Origin: Rhynchonema sp. JSB1_4
Taxonomy: Eukaryota; Nematoda; Chromadorea; Monhysterida; Xyalidae
Direction of reading: 5' to 3'
Assembly: GCA_030248065.1 (NCBI GenBank)
Contig: JASAMV010003531.1
Coordinates: 1-64,000, forward strand
Length of the DNA stretch: 64,000 nt
Shown: piece after piece, positions 16,472 through 28,236 of the stretch
How the letters are laid out: each line of letters opens with the position of its first letter
How positions within the stretch are numbered: the stretch's first letter is position 1
Position numbers and translations under genes: made by a program
The notes under the pieces: model-generated
Told to the model about the DNA's origin: nothing
Databases searched by the model: none
The model's input: the letters and a program-made list of their open reading frames with translations, nothing else

Positions 16472-18919
16472 ATGCGAATATTTCATCGGCAAATCGAGAA
16501 AGACGGCAGCGGGTGAGTTGGTGAACAGCTTGGTGCTCGAAGTACTTGTGGTTGCGCATTGCCTTGTCAATCAGAGTCATTTTTGTAATTATTCACGTTA
16601 CATCACAATTCAAACTCATCATTGCTGTTTCAGACAAGTGTCCATGCAGCCGGAAGAGTCCGAAGATATGTGGCACATTTATAACCTGATTCAGGAAGGG
16701 GACTCGGTGCGATGCACCACCGTTCGGTTGGTTGAACTTCAGCTACATTGTGTGGACTAATTTTCGCCGGCCAATAATTCATCACAATGCGGCGAGTTAT
16801 GAATTTCGTATGGGGAACGAGTCCGCATAACATTTGTCTAAAATGTCGTTTAGAAAAGTGTGATTTTGCAGCAAAGTGACGAGCGAGTCATCCACGGGCA
16901 GCACGTCATCACAACGTGTCACAACGACGTTGACTGTGGTCGTGGAGAACATCGAATACGACACGCATGCCGGCACGTTGCATTTGAAGGGCAGGAATGT
17001 GCAGGAGAATCAGCATGTCAAGGTCAGATCCGACACACCAGTGTTAGGCAACAACCATTGAGCGTGAGCGATATCAAACTTGGTGATCGGTTTGTCTTCG
17101 TCACGTGCGATTTTTGCAAATCTTCGCGGTCACCAATTTCTCCCAACGTAAAAGTTGTTTATCTTGTTTCTGGGAGAACGTTTGAGTTGGTCGCAATTAG
17201 TAGCATCACTAAATTTCTTATTTCTGCAATGTAAAAATCACGCGGTGCGATCCGACCCTTAAGTTTTATAACACTCATTGTTTGTCAAAAAATTAGTGCG
17301 CGACGTGTTTTGTGATAAAGTGTTTGTGTCGTGGTGCAAGAATTTCGAGAAGAGCAACTGCAGTTCTTCAAAACCCGGCAAACAGACTTTACGCTGGTCA
17401 AACAAGTGCGGCCGCTCTGCGTGTGACAAGATGCGGCCCGCCAAAAAACTATTATTATCTGCCCTCGTCCGCGGATCAAACAAAGGGAATATGGATTTGG
17501 CCCCAGATAATACCCAGCTTGATCCGTGGCCATTGTTTATCACACAGATGGGCGCCTATCACACTCTTGATTTGGAGTTGAACCGTCGCTTCACACTGCA
17601 CAAACCGTGCTGGGACACCATACATCTGGAGCGATTGGACATGGCCTGCGATCAGGGCAAGCGAGCCGATGTCGCTGCCGTTGTCATGCAGGTTGGAATG
17701 ATTGTTTGCAATAGTTAACAGTTTATATTCGGTACTGTTATTTAATGTTTGCGAATGGTTTCAATCCCATTTTCAGGAAGGCCTAGCGCACCTGTGCCTG
17801 ATCACGCCAAACATGACAATTTGTAAGGCCAAAATTGATGTTGGCATTCCGCGAAAACGAAAAGGTCTCACCGACCAGCACACCAAGGGAATGAATAAAT
17901 TCTTTGATCAGGTTCGACGTGTATTTTTATGTTTTTCTCTGGCACTTTGGAAACATATTTGCCTGAGGCATTCGCACTGACGAGGCCAAGCGCCTCGGTC
18001 TGGCTGCGAAAGGTTGGGCAAAGATTACTGCGCGCATGTTTCAATAAGGAAATCTTGAACCGAACCTTTAACAATACGTGTTGTCAAATGTCGCGCTTGT
18101 TGTCAGGTTGCGCAAGCCGTGCAACGTTACGTCAACTTCGATCAGATCAAATGCGTGCTCATCGCAAGTCCCGGTTTTGTCAAGGACGCCTTCTACGGCC
18201 ATTTGTTCACGTGGGCATCCAACATGGGACACAAAACAATTACGGACAACAAATCGAAGTTCATGCTGGTGCACACAAGCAGTGGATTCAAACATGCTTT
18301 GAAAGAGGTAGTATTCAGAATGCTAGTTTAATTGCACTCACTCGACAGATATTGAAGTCGCACAACGACTTTATAAGAATGGGTCAATTTTTTCTCCTGA
18401 ATTGTGAAGCGGGGAACCCCTTGGTAACTATGCTTTCGAGTAACGTGCAAGTAAGCTCTCAGTATGCAGCCAACCACAGCTGAGAGGTAGCCACACAGTG
18501 AGGTTTCTGTGCCAATAGTGTCCCCCTGTGCACAGGTGTTGGCCGATCCATCAGTGGCAGCGCGTCTGGCGGACACGAAAGCGCAGACGGAAGTGAAGAC
18601 GATGGCCCTGTTCTTCGAGATGCTGTCAACGGACCCACATCGTGCCTACTACGGCTACAACCATGTGTTGAAAGCAGCAGAGCAAAACGCCATCGACACG
18701 CTCATGGTGTCGGACAATCTGTTTCGGTCGAAAGACCTGGCCGAACGTAAACGCTACGTGCGACTGGTGGAAACGGTGAAGGAGCAGGGCGCGCCAGTGC
18801 TCATATTCTCGAGTCTGCATGTGACTGGTGAACAGCTCAGTCAACTGACCGGGGTGGCAGCCATTTTGAGATATCCCATGCCTGAGATTGAGGAGGAGAG
18901 TGAATCGGATAGCGATTGA
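16472..18919 (+). CDS. PELO: Pelota / Dom34 ribosome rescue factor
   Basis: eRF1-like protein that, with Hbs1, splits ribosomes stalled on truncated or no-stop mRNAs. Seven exons: 16472-16512, 16634-16726, 16872-17022, 17548-17691, 17777-17911, 18107-18307, 18536-18919; phases agree throughout (383 aa). The start MRIFHRQIEKDGSG matches the family N-terminus. Domain A includes SEDMWHIYNLIQEGDSVR and KVTSESSTGSTSSQRVTTTL. The central domain has ADVAAVVMQEGLAHLCLITP and VGIPRKRKG. Domain C has DTLMVSDNLFRSKDLAERKRY and ends SLHVTGEQLSQLTGVAAILRYPMP plus an acidic tail. As expected for pelota, no GGQ motif is seen. Intron 3 is long (525 bp) with a partly open frame that I treat as intronic. Confidence 0.96.
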
Positions 18920-19661
18920 ATGATTGCATTGCATTGTCGTCTGTCATCTGACGGAAAATGGTGGATGAAACATCAGACAATACCAATGTAATTTTGGTCA
19001 ACTACTTGCCTGGTCTTTGTTCCTAAACCAAATCAAATCGGTTGATCACGGGATTCTCTAAAACAGATGGTGCTTGGAATTGTTGAATTGGAGTGCACCG
19101 ATGTTTTTGAGAAGCCCGTGAAATTCAGCAAACGTGCAATATGAATAATCTTGAAAGTTCGCTTTTGTTTCTCTAATCCGGTGTATTCGTTGTGCTACGG
19201 CATCTTTCATCTGTTCGTGCTGCTGCATCTTCTTGTTTTGTGTTCAGCTATTGTTTACCTGTTTTTACCATTTCAATCTATTTATTCCCGTTGTTATTCC
19301 ACCTGGTTTTGGTGGTTGATATATTTTTGTTTGTCTACGACAACAAAATACGGTGGTTTTTGTGCGATTATTTTTATTTCCCGGCGACAGCCTGGTATGA
19401 CCAGCGACAAAACATAACACTGACCGTAAAAGGAGCCCATAAAACACATGAACACAGCAACATAATTCTGTGAAAATAATGGTGTAAAATTGGTCAAATA
19501 CAAACTGTACAATAGTTAATAGTATGTAAGCTTGTACTGCGAGATACGAGTCTGCAGCATACCCTCACATTATCTGCAAAAAGCCATTGTGCTGCCACAA
19601 ACACAAAAGACCAGAAATGATAGAGAAGGGATAGCCAAGTCCACAATTAAAGTCGCGATGC
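18920..19661. other. Intergenic, convergent PELO and XBP1 3' ends
   Basis: About 740 bp separate the PELO stop and the XBP1 stop. I see no coding exon. The region should contain both 3' UTRs and polyadenylation sites; AAACCAAATCAAATC near 19024 and AT-rich stretches near 19250-19400 are the only notable compositions. Confidence 0.6.
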
Positions 19662-21985
19662 TCAAGCGATCACGTCGAACAAATCGCCGAAACTGTCCAG
19701 CTGCCAGTTATCGAACGCCGGATTGTTGCCTGATTCAGGCAACGTGTACTCGTGGTGATGTTTCACGTCTGTTTTCGACTCCAACAACGACTCGAAATCG
19801 AGTGTCGGCGACGGCGTGGTCAATGCAGTTGGGGACAGCAGACCAGTGGGACTCGCTGGCACGATCGCTTGTGTGGATGACGGGCTGGTGGCAACGCTCA
19901 ACCCCGTCGGCGGAGGAGCATTGCCGAACAGCATAGACTCGCTCTCGACTGCTGCTGCCATTGGGACGTTGGTGATGACCGATTCTTCTACGGCCTGGAA
20001 ATTACAAAAACATAGTCATGATGTTTTAACGCGAGACTTTGGATGGAATGTATTTTACCTAAAGTGTGGCGTGTATTTGTATACCTGCATTATATCGTCG
20101 CTGGTCGGCGCGCCAGTTAAATCGCACAAAACACCATCTAGCAGACTTCGATCATTGGTGACGGTGGTTTGGCCTTGGTGCGCATCCACAACTCGAGCAG
20201 CTGCGACAGGTGCGCCCGTTGGTCGGTCGTCAGCGGCTGGTTGACCTCCGACATCACCGAACTGGATAATGCAATTCTTGTTTAGTTTTTGATGAAGTTG
20301 GAGAACGCAAATGCAGTCGTCACAAACACACTGCTCACCCCAAGTCCAGTGCCTGCAGCGTTTGACAGTTCATCAATCGATGTTTCAAACACTTCAGTGC
20401 CGCTGAGGAGGTCGTCGAGGATGGCCTGTGTGGCAGACAGTTACGGTATGATCCGGTCTCCATGGCCGTAACCCAAAACAACCATATCTACCTGCAGATC
20501 GACGTCAGAAACGTGCAGATCGTCGTCGCCAAGTTGGCCAGTCGCGTCGTGCTTGTCTGTTTGGTCGGCGTGAACGTGACCTGTTCCCACGGCAGGGGAC
20601 CACTAATGAGTGCTGCGGACCCAACAGTCACGTCACACATCGACGCCTCATCCAGCACGCTCGCTGGCGGGATGTTCTGCTGCGACACGTCTGCAACGCG
20701 CAATAATCATTGCGGATGTTGCCTTGACAAATCAGGGTACAACAGTCCAGCACGCAACCGACCTGTCATCTGTTGTTGCACGTGTGCCAGCTGATGTTTC
20801 AACGCCTCGTTCTCGGCCAGCAACTGGTCGTTGTTTTGTCTCAGCTGGTCGTTCACGTCGCACAGCGTCTGATTCTCGAGCTCCAGATTTTCAATCGTTT
20901 CCTCCAGATCCGACATTCGCTGTTTCTTGCGATCGCGCGCCGTTTGGGCCGCCACACGATTCTTCATCTTACTGAAACATCACATGCCATGAATGGGCAC
21001 TCGGCGAGCAGGAGGGCTCTCCAGAACACAAACCAGCAGCAGTAAACAACCAACCGTCGATTGACCTTCTCCTCGTGCGTAAGATGCACCAAGCGTTCGC
21101 GTTTCCTCGGCGGCATCGGTGTCACCTGAGTCGATGTCCACTGCCGTTTCATTGGTTGAGGCGTTGACCGATCGCTCGTCACCGACAGCGCTGGTGAGCT
21201 CGACTCGTAGCTGCGCATTGACGAACCGGTCGGACTCACGGCTTGACCTGTCATGATGATGTTTCACAACACTTAGTTATAGTTTATGGTGATTCGTTGT
21301 TTTCTTTTGCTATTGATGCTTCTTCGATGCGAATCCTGAAGCAAAAAGGCCAAACCAACTTTTCACAATGGCCGCTGGTGATGCGGCGACGGTGAGCGGC
21401 TGCTGTGTGACCAAAGTGCCGGCCGTTTGCCGCTTGAATGCGTACGTCGCTGGCGATACCGTGATTGTTTCTGTAGCGATAAAAGGCTGGATAAAGTTTA
21501 GCGATCTTGTACTACTCTTCATGTAAACATCGGTAAATATCAACGCCTATCCATTAGAACGCCAGTAACCGCTGCGTCCCTGCATTGGCGTGAGCTGACC
21601 CAGCAACGGACAAAGAGAACATGTGCAATGTCCCATGAAGCACAATCAAGCACCTAGTCACATGGTTAAACAAGCACAGATCTGAATGACTCACTAGCAA
21701 CGGTTGTGGGTTGTGCCCGTGCCTGCGGCAGCGTTGTTATGATGATGGTGCGCGTGTTGTTGTTGTTCGCTGAGCTGCTCACTGGCACCATACCCACACG
21801 CTGCTGCTGCTGCAAAGTCGGCAATTTGCTTCAAAATCACTCACAACGACTTTATGTATGTGTTAATAAGTTGTGATATCATTTCGGAAATGGAAACCCA
21901 CCTGATAGACGACTTTCTTCGCTGGCAATCTCATATTATTGTTGTTGGTGGTGTTCGGTTCTTGTTTCACTTGAATGTCAGGCAT
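19662..21985 (-). CDS. XBP1: X-box binding protein 1 (bZIP transcription factor of the unfolded protein response)
   Basis: Exons (minus strand): 21985-21902, 21809-21695, 21470-21360, 21247-21055, 20971-20763, 20690-20492, 20425-20339, 20261-20085, 19994-19662. The basic region and zipper span exons 4-5: RKRERLVHLTHEEKVNRR, then NRVAAQTARDRKKQR, then LEETIENLELENQTL with further heptads. RRKMKNRVAAQTARDRKK is diagnostic for XBP1. Exon 6 contains the IRE1-type 23-nt intron (20593-20615). Removing it puts exons 6-9 in one frame ending in an acidic/hydrophobic C-terminus (NWQLDSFGDLFDVIA), the likely activation domain, about 434 aa in total. Without removal the protein stops in exon 8. The first three exons (MPDIQVKQEPNTTNN..., Gln/Ser/Thr-rich) are less certain. 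The gene is divergent from CRPPA. Confidence 0.93.
20593..20615 (-). promoter_or_regulatory. IRE1-type unconventional intron of XBP1 (23 nt) with twin stem-loops
   Basis: On the minus strand the transcript reads GGGT-CCGCAGC-ACTC (4-5 bp stem with one G-U pair, 7-nt loop) and then TCCC-CTGCCGT-GGGA (4-bp stem, 7-nt loop). Both loops fit the CNG|CNGN consensus cut by IRE1. Cutting after CCG and after CTG removes 23 nt (CAGCACTCA...CCCCTG), the same modulo-3 shift as the vertebrate 26-nt intron. The 5' half CCGCAGCACTCA matches vertebrate XBP1 exactly. The frame after removal, but not before, runs through three ordinary introns to the gene's end. Confidence 0.93.
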
Positions 21986-22658
21986 TTTGCACTGATTTCG
22001 TTCCGGATGTTGCTCGCGCTCTTCGCGGTTGGAGTTTCTGTCGGTTGTTTTTACTAATCACGCCATTTATTTCAGATGTTACGAAATTGTCTTGTGGCGG
22101 GTACAAAGTTATACAGCACTGAAGTTGCGACCGGTTGGCGGGCGCTGCAATAGACGCGGACACGTTGGCAGTGACAGCGTGTACGAAGCTGATTGGCTGT
22201 TGCCAACGTGACGTCAACAGAGCAATCGATAGTCACGTGCTGTGTATGCCCACATTGCATCAGCTGCCCACGTCAAACAACGCGTATACACACACAACAG
22301 GGTTAGTAACCACATGTGCGTAGGCACATGTGCTTGTGGTATATTTCATGATGAATGCATTTTCACGAAACTGTCCACCAGCATGCCAAGGTTACGGCAG
22401 GCCACAAGCCATTCCCGCACACTGTCCGTGTACACACAAACACAGGCACACACAAATTGTGACAGTGGAGAATGTGGAAATCTTGTATCAATGAGGTCTC
22501 TTACATCATGTTTCAAGACAGAACAAGACACAACCTTGCCTTTGGGCGTACGCGAACCCGAACTCCAAACGGGTGAGTGGGAACACATTGCGCAGCTCAG
22601 ATCACACATGCGCTCAAGCACAGAACAGACAAGGGTTCGGTCTTCAGTCAGTCGAGCA
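21986..22658. promoter_or_regulatory. Divergent XBP1-CRPPA promoter region
   Basis: About 670 bp lie between the putative XBP1 start (21985, minus) and the CRPPA start (22659, plus). A full CRE-type palindrome TGACGTCA is at 22209-22216, next to GATTGGCTG (inverted CCAAT) and CCAACGTG. ACGT cores are the class of site bound by XBP1, ATF6 and CREB factors, so auto-regulation of XBP1 is a fair guess. 5' UTR exons cannot be excluded. Confidence 0.45.
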
Positions 22659-24932
22659 ATGAACGCCCGAGCTAACGGATGTCCGAACACATTGGTTGTG
22701 CTGCCGTGCGGTGGCATCGGTCAACGATTTGGGTGCACTGTTCCCAAGCAGTTCACGATGCTCATGGGCAGACCGATCGTGTCGCACACCATCGCGTGTT
22801 TCACAAGGTCCAGTAAAAGTTGACGATTTTGTAGAAAGACATCAACTTTTTATGTTGAGTTCACCGTTCACCGTTGTGTTGTGATACCTACGTAATTGCT
22901 TTGGTATGCAGCGGTGAACTAGGACAACAAAGTTACAAAACTTTCATTTTGAATGCAAGTATACGTTTCGCTTGCGGAAATGCAATACGAGAGGTATACC
23001 TTTGCTGGTATATACCCTCAGTACATGCATATTAGACCAGCTCAAATGCTTTCACAAGTTGCAGAATTGACTGGGTGACCAAAGTGCTGGTGATCGTGCA
23101 AACGGATAAACATGAACAGTTGCGTCAGATTGTTGACAAGTGGAACCGGGACGCACAAAATAAGATTGAGATCTGCCCGACCGCAAGGCACAGCAGACAC
23201 GAAACTATAAAAACAACGTTGGATCACGTCTCCGTCAGTGGTGACGATCCTGAGATGATTGTGGTGCACGACGCCGTGCGTGTGATGTGCGAACAGGCAT
23301 TGTTGACTAAAGTGGTCGAAGTGGCACGTGTGCATCAGGTTAGCTTTTGTTCTGGGCTGGCTGATCCATCACCAGTGTGCTCCAGTTGCTGGTGAGACGC
23401 ACAAACCTCAAATCTGTGAACCTGGAGCGGTTCCCGTACTCAAGAAAAACTGGGTAATGCACTGCACTCAATGTACCGCGCAGCGAGCACCCTGCGTTTC
23501 GTGTTCAATGCATAACACACACCATGTGCAACAAGTGCACACAGACATGGCGTGTTGATGTTACACGCATCGCCAAAATGTTGGTTATTCTTAACCATAA
23601 GGGAACAGGCACCACTGTGAGGACTGGTTTGGGCGATCGGACTTGCAAGATGACGGCAGGTTGGACTATAGATGATGTTTCAGGCAGCAGGTATCTATCG
23701 GCCCACACCGGCCACGATCATCGAACACGCTGCTGTTGTTGACAGCGATGCAAATGTGACGATGTTGAATGCGCTCAAACGCGACCAATGTGTGGCCAGT
23801 CACACACCACAGGCGTTCACTTGGTCCACATTTGTGCACATGTACAAAAAGGTTTGCGGGCAATGTATGGGTAATTGCAATTGTACGTACATAATCCATG
23901 CTGTTGTTACGTTGAAAATAGAGGAAATTACAAGGCGGTGAGAAGGCGTCGTTCTACAAATGACCTGCAGAAAATCACTTTGAACGGTGTAGCCGCATCA
24001 GGGGTTTTCTGCACCCTGGTCCACACCTGTATAGCTCAAAGACGTTGATGTCCAAAGCTGCGAAAATAATACATGTGTCGACGACTTTAAGAAAAAACCA
24101 AAAAAAAAAACCAAGCGTTGCACATCTTAGCTCATACACGTTTATGCCCAGCTGTGAAAATGTTCAAGAACTTCAGATAAATTAAACGAGCCGTGCCGTG
24201 CCGTCACATGAACCGTTGCTTCACGCACACACGTTTCAGGCAAGCGGCCACGACTTGCGAACGGGAACCGAATGCTTGCAACTTGCCCAACAATACGCTC
24301 ATGTGACGCCCGCGATGGTGCTGGCGCCGGAATACGTCGGCAAGATCACTACCTCGAGCGATCTGCATTTGTATGACCTGCTGATCAAATGTGTGTGTAT
24401 GTCCGGTTCCTTCATGTTTCATACGCGTGCTGTTTTGTTGATTCTCAAACTCCGTCAAACGTCAAACACGGAATTCTCCCATTTAGCCGAAGCCCTACGC
24501 TGTGCCTTGTTTCTGGTCAACAAACCTGTTGCATTGCTGAACAGCGATGCAACCTCGCATCCGGATTTCCAAACGTCGCTCATCAATGATTTTGACGTTT
24601 TCAAGCGCATTCAGCTGCATAATCGCCAGACTGTGATCGCCCTTTGTGAATCGGCGCACGATCTGGCGATGTTGATGAAAGCACTCAAGCAATACATTGA
24701 CAGATACATGGACACATCGTGGATTGGTGCTCCGCTGATTGTGTTAGTGCACTCGGACTTGGACATGAATGCGTTGACGCTGAGTGATTCAGTCAGGAAC
24801 TGGTGTGTAACGAGTGAATGTTGCGTGATGTTCGTGCGAACAGCCGGTTTCGAACGTATTCACAAACTGCCATTGGGCAATCTGGTCAGAAATCGCAGTG
24901 CCGCTTGCGTCGGTGCCCTGTTCTCCTTGTAG
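22659..24932 (+). CDS. CRPPA: CDP-L-ribitol pyrophosphorylase A (ISPD family)
   Basis: Cytidylyltransferase that makes CDP-ribitol for the ribitol-phosphate on alpha-dystroglycan. Exons 22659-22807, 23065-23338, 23684-23851, 24240-24932 with matching phases, giving about 427 aa (human about 451). The nucleotide-binding signature is LPCGGIGQRFG...PKQF, then GRPIVSHTI. Exon 2 has IVVHDAVRVM (metal/substrate loop) and the RH motif in TARHSRHETI. Exon 3 has AAGIYRP...HTPQAFTW. Exon 4 has GTECLQLAQ. The second half of exon 4 (from about 24440) is the poorly conserved C-terminal domain, and it reads open to the stop without a clear intron. The vertebrate loop motif GGCGERMG appears here as GGIGQRFG. 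An upstream in-frame extension exists but lacks similarity; ATG 22659 is chosen. Confidence 0.93.
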
Positions 24933-26139
24933 TACAACTGAACGTTCGATTATTTTGTTGTGCATAAATTTGTTCCTATGGAGGTTGTGCAACCAATTCC
25001 GCCGCGATGATCTCACAGCACGATATATTTTATTCAGGGTGCAATGTTACCACCATCAGGTAGATGCATTTAGTCACATCACAATCACATTTTTGTTTTT
25101 TTCCTGCGTTCTTGAACATTAGAGCGGAGTTAGGTGAAGCAACAGAGCATTATAGATCGTTGACACAAATAACAAAGATTATCCCGATTCCATGACTTTG
25201 TGACCTCAAGCTTGGAATTACCAGCACACAACTCAGCGCACTCTAATAAGGTTACCGGACAGCAAACACAGCACTTATGCACGATGGCGGAATATAAAAA
25301 TACTTTTTACAGCGAAGCAAGGAAATCGAATAGAGCAAATATATTTCAGCCTTATACAAATGAAATGACACCGGATCACACACAGCTTTTACCCGAAGAC
25401 CGATCGCAAACGTACATAGCCCACAGTACAACTGTGATAAAAGTATTGATCGTTCAGTGTTCCAGATCGAGGGTGCTCATTGAAAATCAGATGTGATGTG
25501 GGTGCACTCGCATCAGGCTCTTGGGCGCAAAGCCACATAAATAGCCAGTAATTGAACAGATTTCCAATTTGTATCACATGTTACAAATTCCAATAATGAT
25601 GAATGTGGTTATAAGGTAAGTCTTGAAAAAAACGAAGTGCAATGCCTGTTGAACCCCGAGCGAGGCGTGTACGTATAGTCCGTCCACCAGCTCATGGCAC
25701 TTTGTATTGCTGCTGGCTGGTTTGGTCCCTTCCTCCACGTTCTAATGAAAGAGAAATTGAGTGTGAGCGATTTTGCAAAAAAAACTAAAAAAATAATAAA
25801 ATGTGTCGAAAACGATTGAATTCGATCAAATTTAAAATTAAATCAAATTAAAATCTATAAAACACGTCAATTTTATAAAAACAGCAATTTAGGAGCAAAA
25901 ATATTTTTTCGGAAACTCAATTTCTCTTTCATTAGAACGTGGAGGAAGGGAACAAGTCGGCCAGCAGCAACACAAAGTGCCATGAGCTGGTGGACGGACT
26001 ATACATAATATGTCTGAGTACTTGAGTCTTTGGCAGCAATGTATTAGATTTCAACAGGAATCGCACTATCATATAGTACAACACTTAGTTAAAATGGAGT
26101 GGATACGTGACTTGATACTTTTGATATCAGATGTTTCAT
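24933..26139. other. Intergenic between CRPPA and DAZAP2
   Basis: Convergent 3' flanks. Apart from the long hairpin at 25672-26006 no gene is recognised. An open stretch at 25200-25496 shows no family features and no splice or start context, so it is not called. Confidence 0.6.
25672..26006. repeat. Long near-perfect hairpin (about 90-bp stem, about 150-nt AT-rich loop)
   Basis: The left arm 25672-25763 (TATAGTCCGTCCACCAGCTC ... AGAGAAATTGAGT) is mirrored by the right arm 25917-26006 (ACTCAATTTCTCTTTC ... GAGCTGGTGGACGGACTATA). Only scattered mismatches are visible, for example TGGTCCCTTCC opposite GGAAGGGAACA. The outermost bases are TATAGTCCGTCC/GGACGGACTATA. This could be a fold-back MITE or a hairpin-RNA source; no coding potential is seen. 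Confidence 0.85.
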
Positions 26140-27717
26140 TTACCAGATAACAGCGCCCGCATCGCCCGTCCCACCCATGACGGTTGATTGACGTTGGCCG
26201 ACCACAACCTGATGTCCTTGTGCGGCAGCTTGCTGCGCTGCGTTTGGCATGTAACCAGGCGGAGGGGGCTGAAACGGAAAGTTGCCGATATGGCGGCGAA
26301 CTACATTTAGTACATACAACCAGTGGTCAATAAAAAAATTTTTTTATTCAAACCCCATTTTTTAAAAAAAAAAATTTTTTTTTTAATTTAAAAATTTTTT
26401 TTTATTCCAGCCAAAAACTGCCAGAAACGAAAAAAATGAGCGCTAAAGCAAAAAATAGTGGCATTTTTCTTCCATAACGTGTGGTAAGTGCATATAAAGC
26501 ACTCACGACACGAAAACAATACTAAACAATGGTCAATGAGTACCAACAGTAGTCAGGTACACACCCGTACACTTCCTCCACGTGGTGTGGGTGCCTTGGT
26601 GTGGCTTTGTGACACTCAAGACGGTAAATTTGGGTGAAACTATTGCCTCTTGGTACACGACCAATGCAAATATGTGACAAACAGTGTAAATATAGAGTGA
26701 ATATCACACCGAATCACTGCTTTCGGGTCTGTTGCATGGATAAATGCATGCCCACCCAGTCACATGTACATGTGTAATCATATGAGAGGCCATGTGAGTG
26801 TGTGCACTATGTCTAGATGCCACAAAACAACGATTATGGCACCCAATACACCCATGGTAGGGTCGGGTGATGTTAACAGTAGCAATTTTTATGCAAAAAA
26901 TAGCACTTTTAGAACAAAAAAATAGAGAAATTTTCGAATTTTGAAATAATAAAAAAAATTTTTTTTTAACTTTTGGGACGAATTTTTTTTAAAAAAAAAA
27001 TTTTTTTTTATAAAAAAAAATTTTTTTTTAAAAAACCACTGCATACAACATAATGCGATGACGCGTGCAGCCCTGATTTATTCAACCCACACGTAGACCA
27101 AAATTGAAACATTCAGAATGAGGCCTCACCGGCACATGTCGCGTGGAGCCGTGTCCGAATCGAGCGCCGGCATCAAACGCGTCGTGCGTGACCACGGTTT
27201 GTTGCACGGGATTGTAGGGTGGCGGAGCGTTGAAATCCGGATTCGGACTCGGATACATCGGTGCGCCCGGTGGTGGTGGTGGCGGTGCTCCCGCGGCCGT
27301 GTATGGCGGTGCCGGACCCGTACCACTCGGACCAGCACCCGCTTGTGTCGGATATCCGCCGCCAGGTGAGCCTGCAAAATAGTTAGATTTCTCGATTCCC
27401 ACTGCTCCTTGTGAAATAGGTTATGCCACCGTTTATGTGCCCAACCAAATAATTGTGTCAGGAAGTCTCTCACGTTCATTGAGTTTTCTTTTGATGCACA
27501 ACAGCAGAGTTTGTGTCAGAAGCAACGTGCACACAGGAAACCAGAAAATGATCTCAAGAGGCAAAGTGTGAATCATGATGGATTGTGCTGAGCTCATCAA
27601 AGTTCAATTTCGACATTGTATCAGGTAAAAAATATGACATGGACTATGAGACGGAGACAGAAACTCACATTTCTTCTTCTCTGGACACTTGTTACTGCTT
27701 GAGCTGCTGCCCATCAT
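26140..27717 (-). CDS. DAZAP2: DAZ-associated protein 2 (proline-rich adaptor)
   Basis: Small proline-rich adaptor that binds RNA-binding proteins and signalling factors. Exons (minus): 27717-27669 (MMGSSSSSNKCPEKKK), 27371-27130 (GGGYPTQAG, PPYTAAGAPPPPPPGAPMYP, then HDAFDAGARFGHGS) and 26268-26140 (PPPPGYMPNAAQQAAAQGHQ, then VMGGTGDAGAVIW and stop). All phases agree, and the protein is about 166 aa, like human (168). The diagnostic C-terminal block DAGARFG...PPPPG..PNAAQ...MGG.D.G..IW is intact. Intron 2 (26269-27129) is full of poly-A/poly-T runs. Confidence 0.94.
26330..27035. repeat. Homopolymer A/T tracts in DAZAP2 intron 2
   Basis: Two clusters of alternating A-runs and T-runs (26335-26405 and 26945-27035), several of the form AAAAAAATTTTTTTT. 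They are self-complementary and would be prone to replication or assembly slippage. Confidence 0.85.
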
Positions 27718-28236
27718 CGAAATGAATTTTCAGGCGATGTTCGAGTTAATAAGGCTGTCACAATTTCAGGTCTGAAACCCAAGAAACAAACCTTATTTAT
27801 GCCACCGATATTTCGAAACTAGAATGAAAGTATGGGTAAGTTTATGCGGTGGTGTGGGGGTGATTTATCAACAAATTGGTATTGAATACACGTTTGCACA
27901 CAGGACAAAAAACTGGCGATTGATAAGAACTGAAAGCGCGCTGCCTGACTTGCTAAGACAGAACTGTTGTCAGGACAGGATAAAAAAATGCAAGTGTTTA
28001 CATTCTGCAAACATCAAGGTTTCGAAACTGTGATATGGCCTATGGTTAGTTTGGTGCTCTCTCACTATGCTGACAAACGTTCTGTGCTTTTGCCTGCATC
28101 AGTGTCGTCACATGTGCATACGGCTAATACGTGCGCGGAACATTAGCTTTGGCAACAGTACCCTGAATGAACAAGGACAGTCACGATGTTGTCTTGCACT
28201 TGCAGCCAGATTGTGTGTGTGTGTGATGTGAACGGT

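Noticed and set aside
17278..17718. 146-codon open frame overlapping PELO exon 4
   Set aside because: Only the part from 17548 is homologous to pelota; the preceding part lies in intron 3 and lacks family similarity.
22242..22658. Upstream in-frame extension of CRPPA exon 1
   Set aside because: Open by chance; residues are Cys/Thr/His-rich without similarity, while ATG 22659 directly precedes the conserved nucleotide-binding loop.
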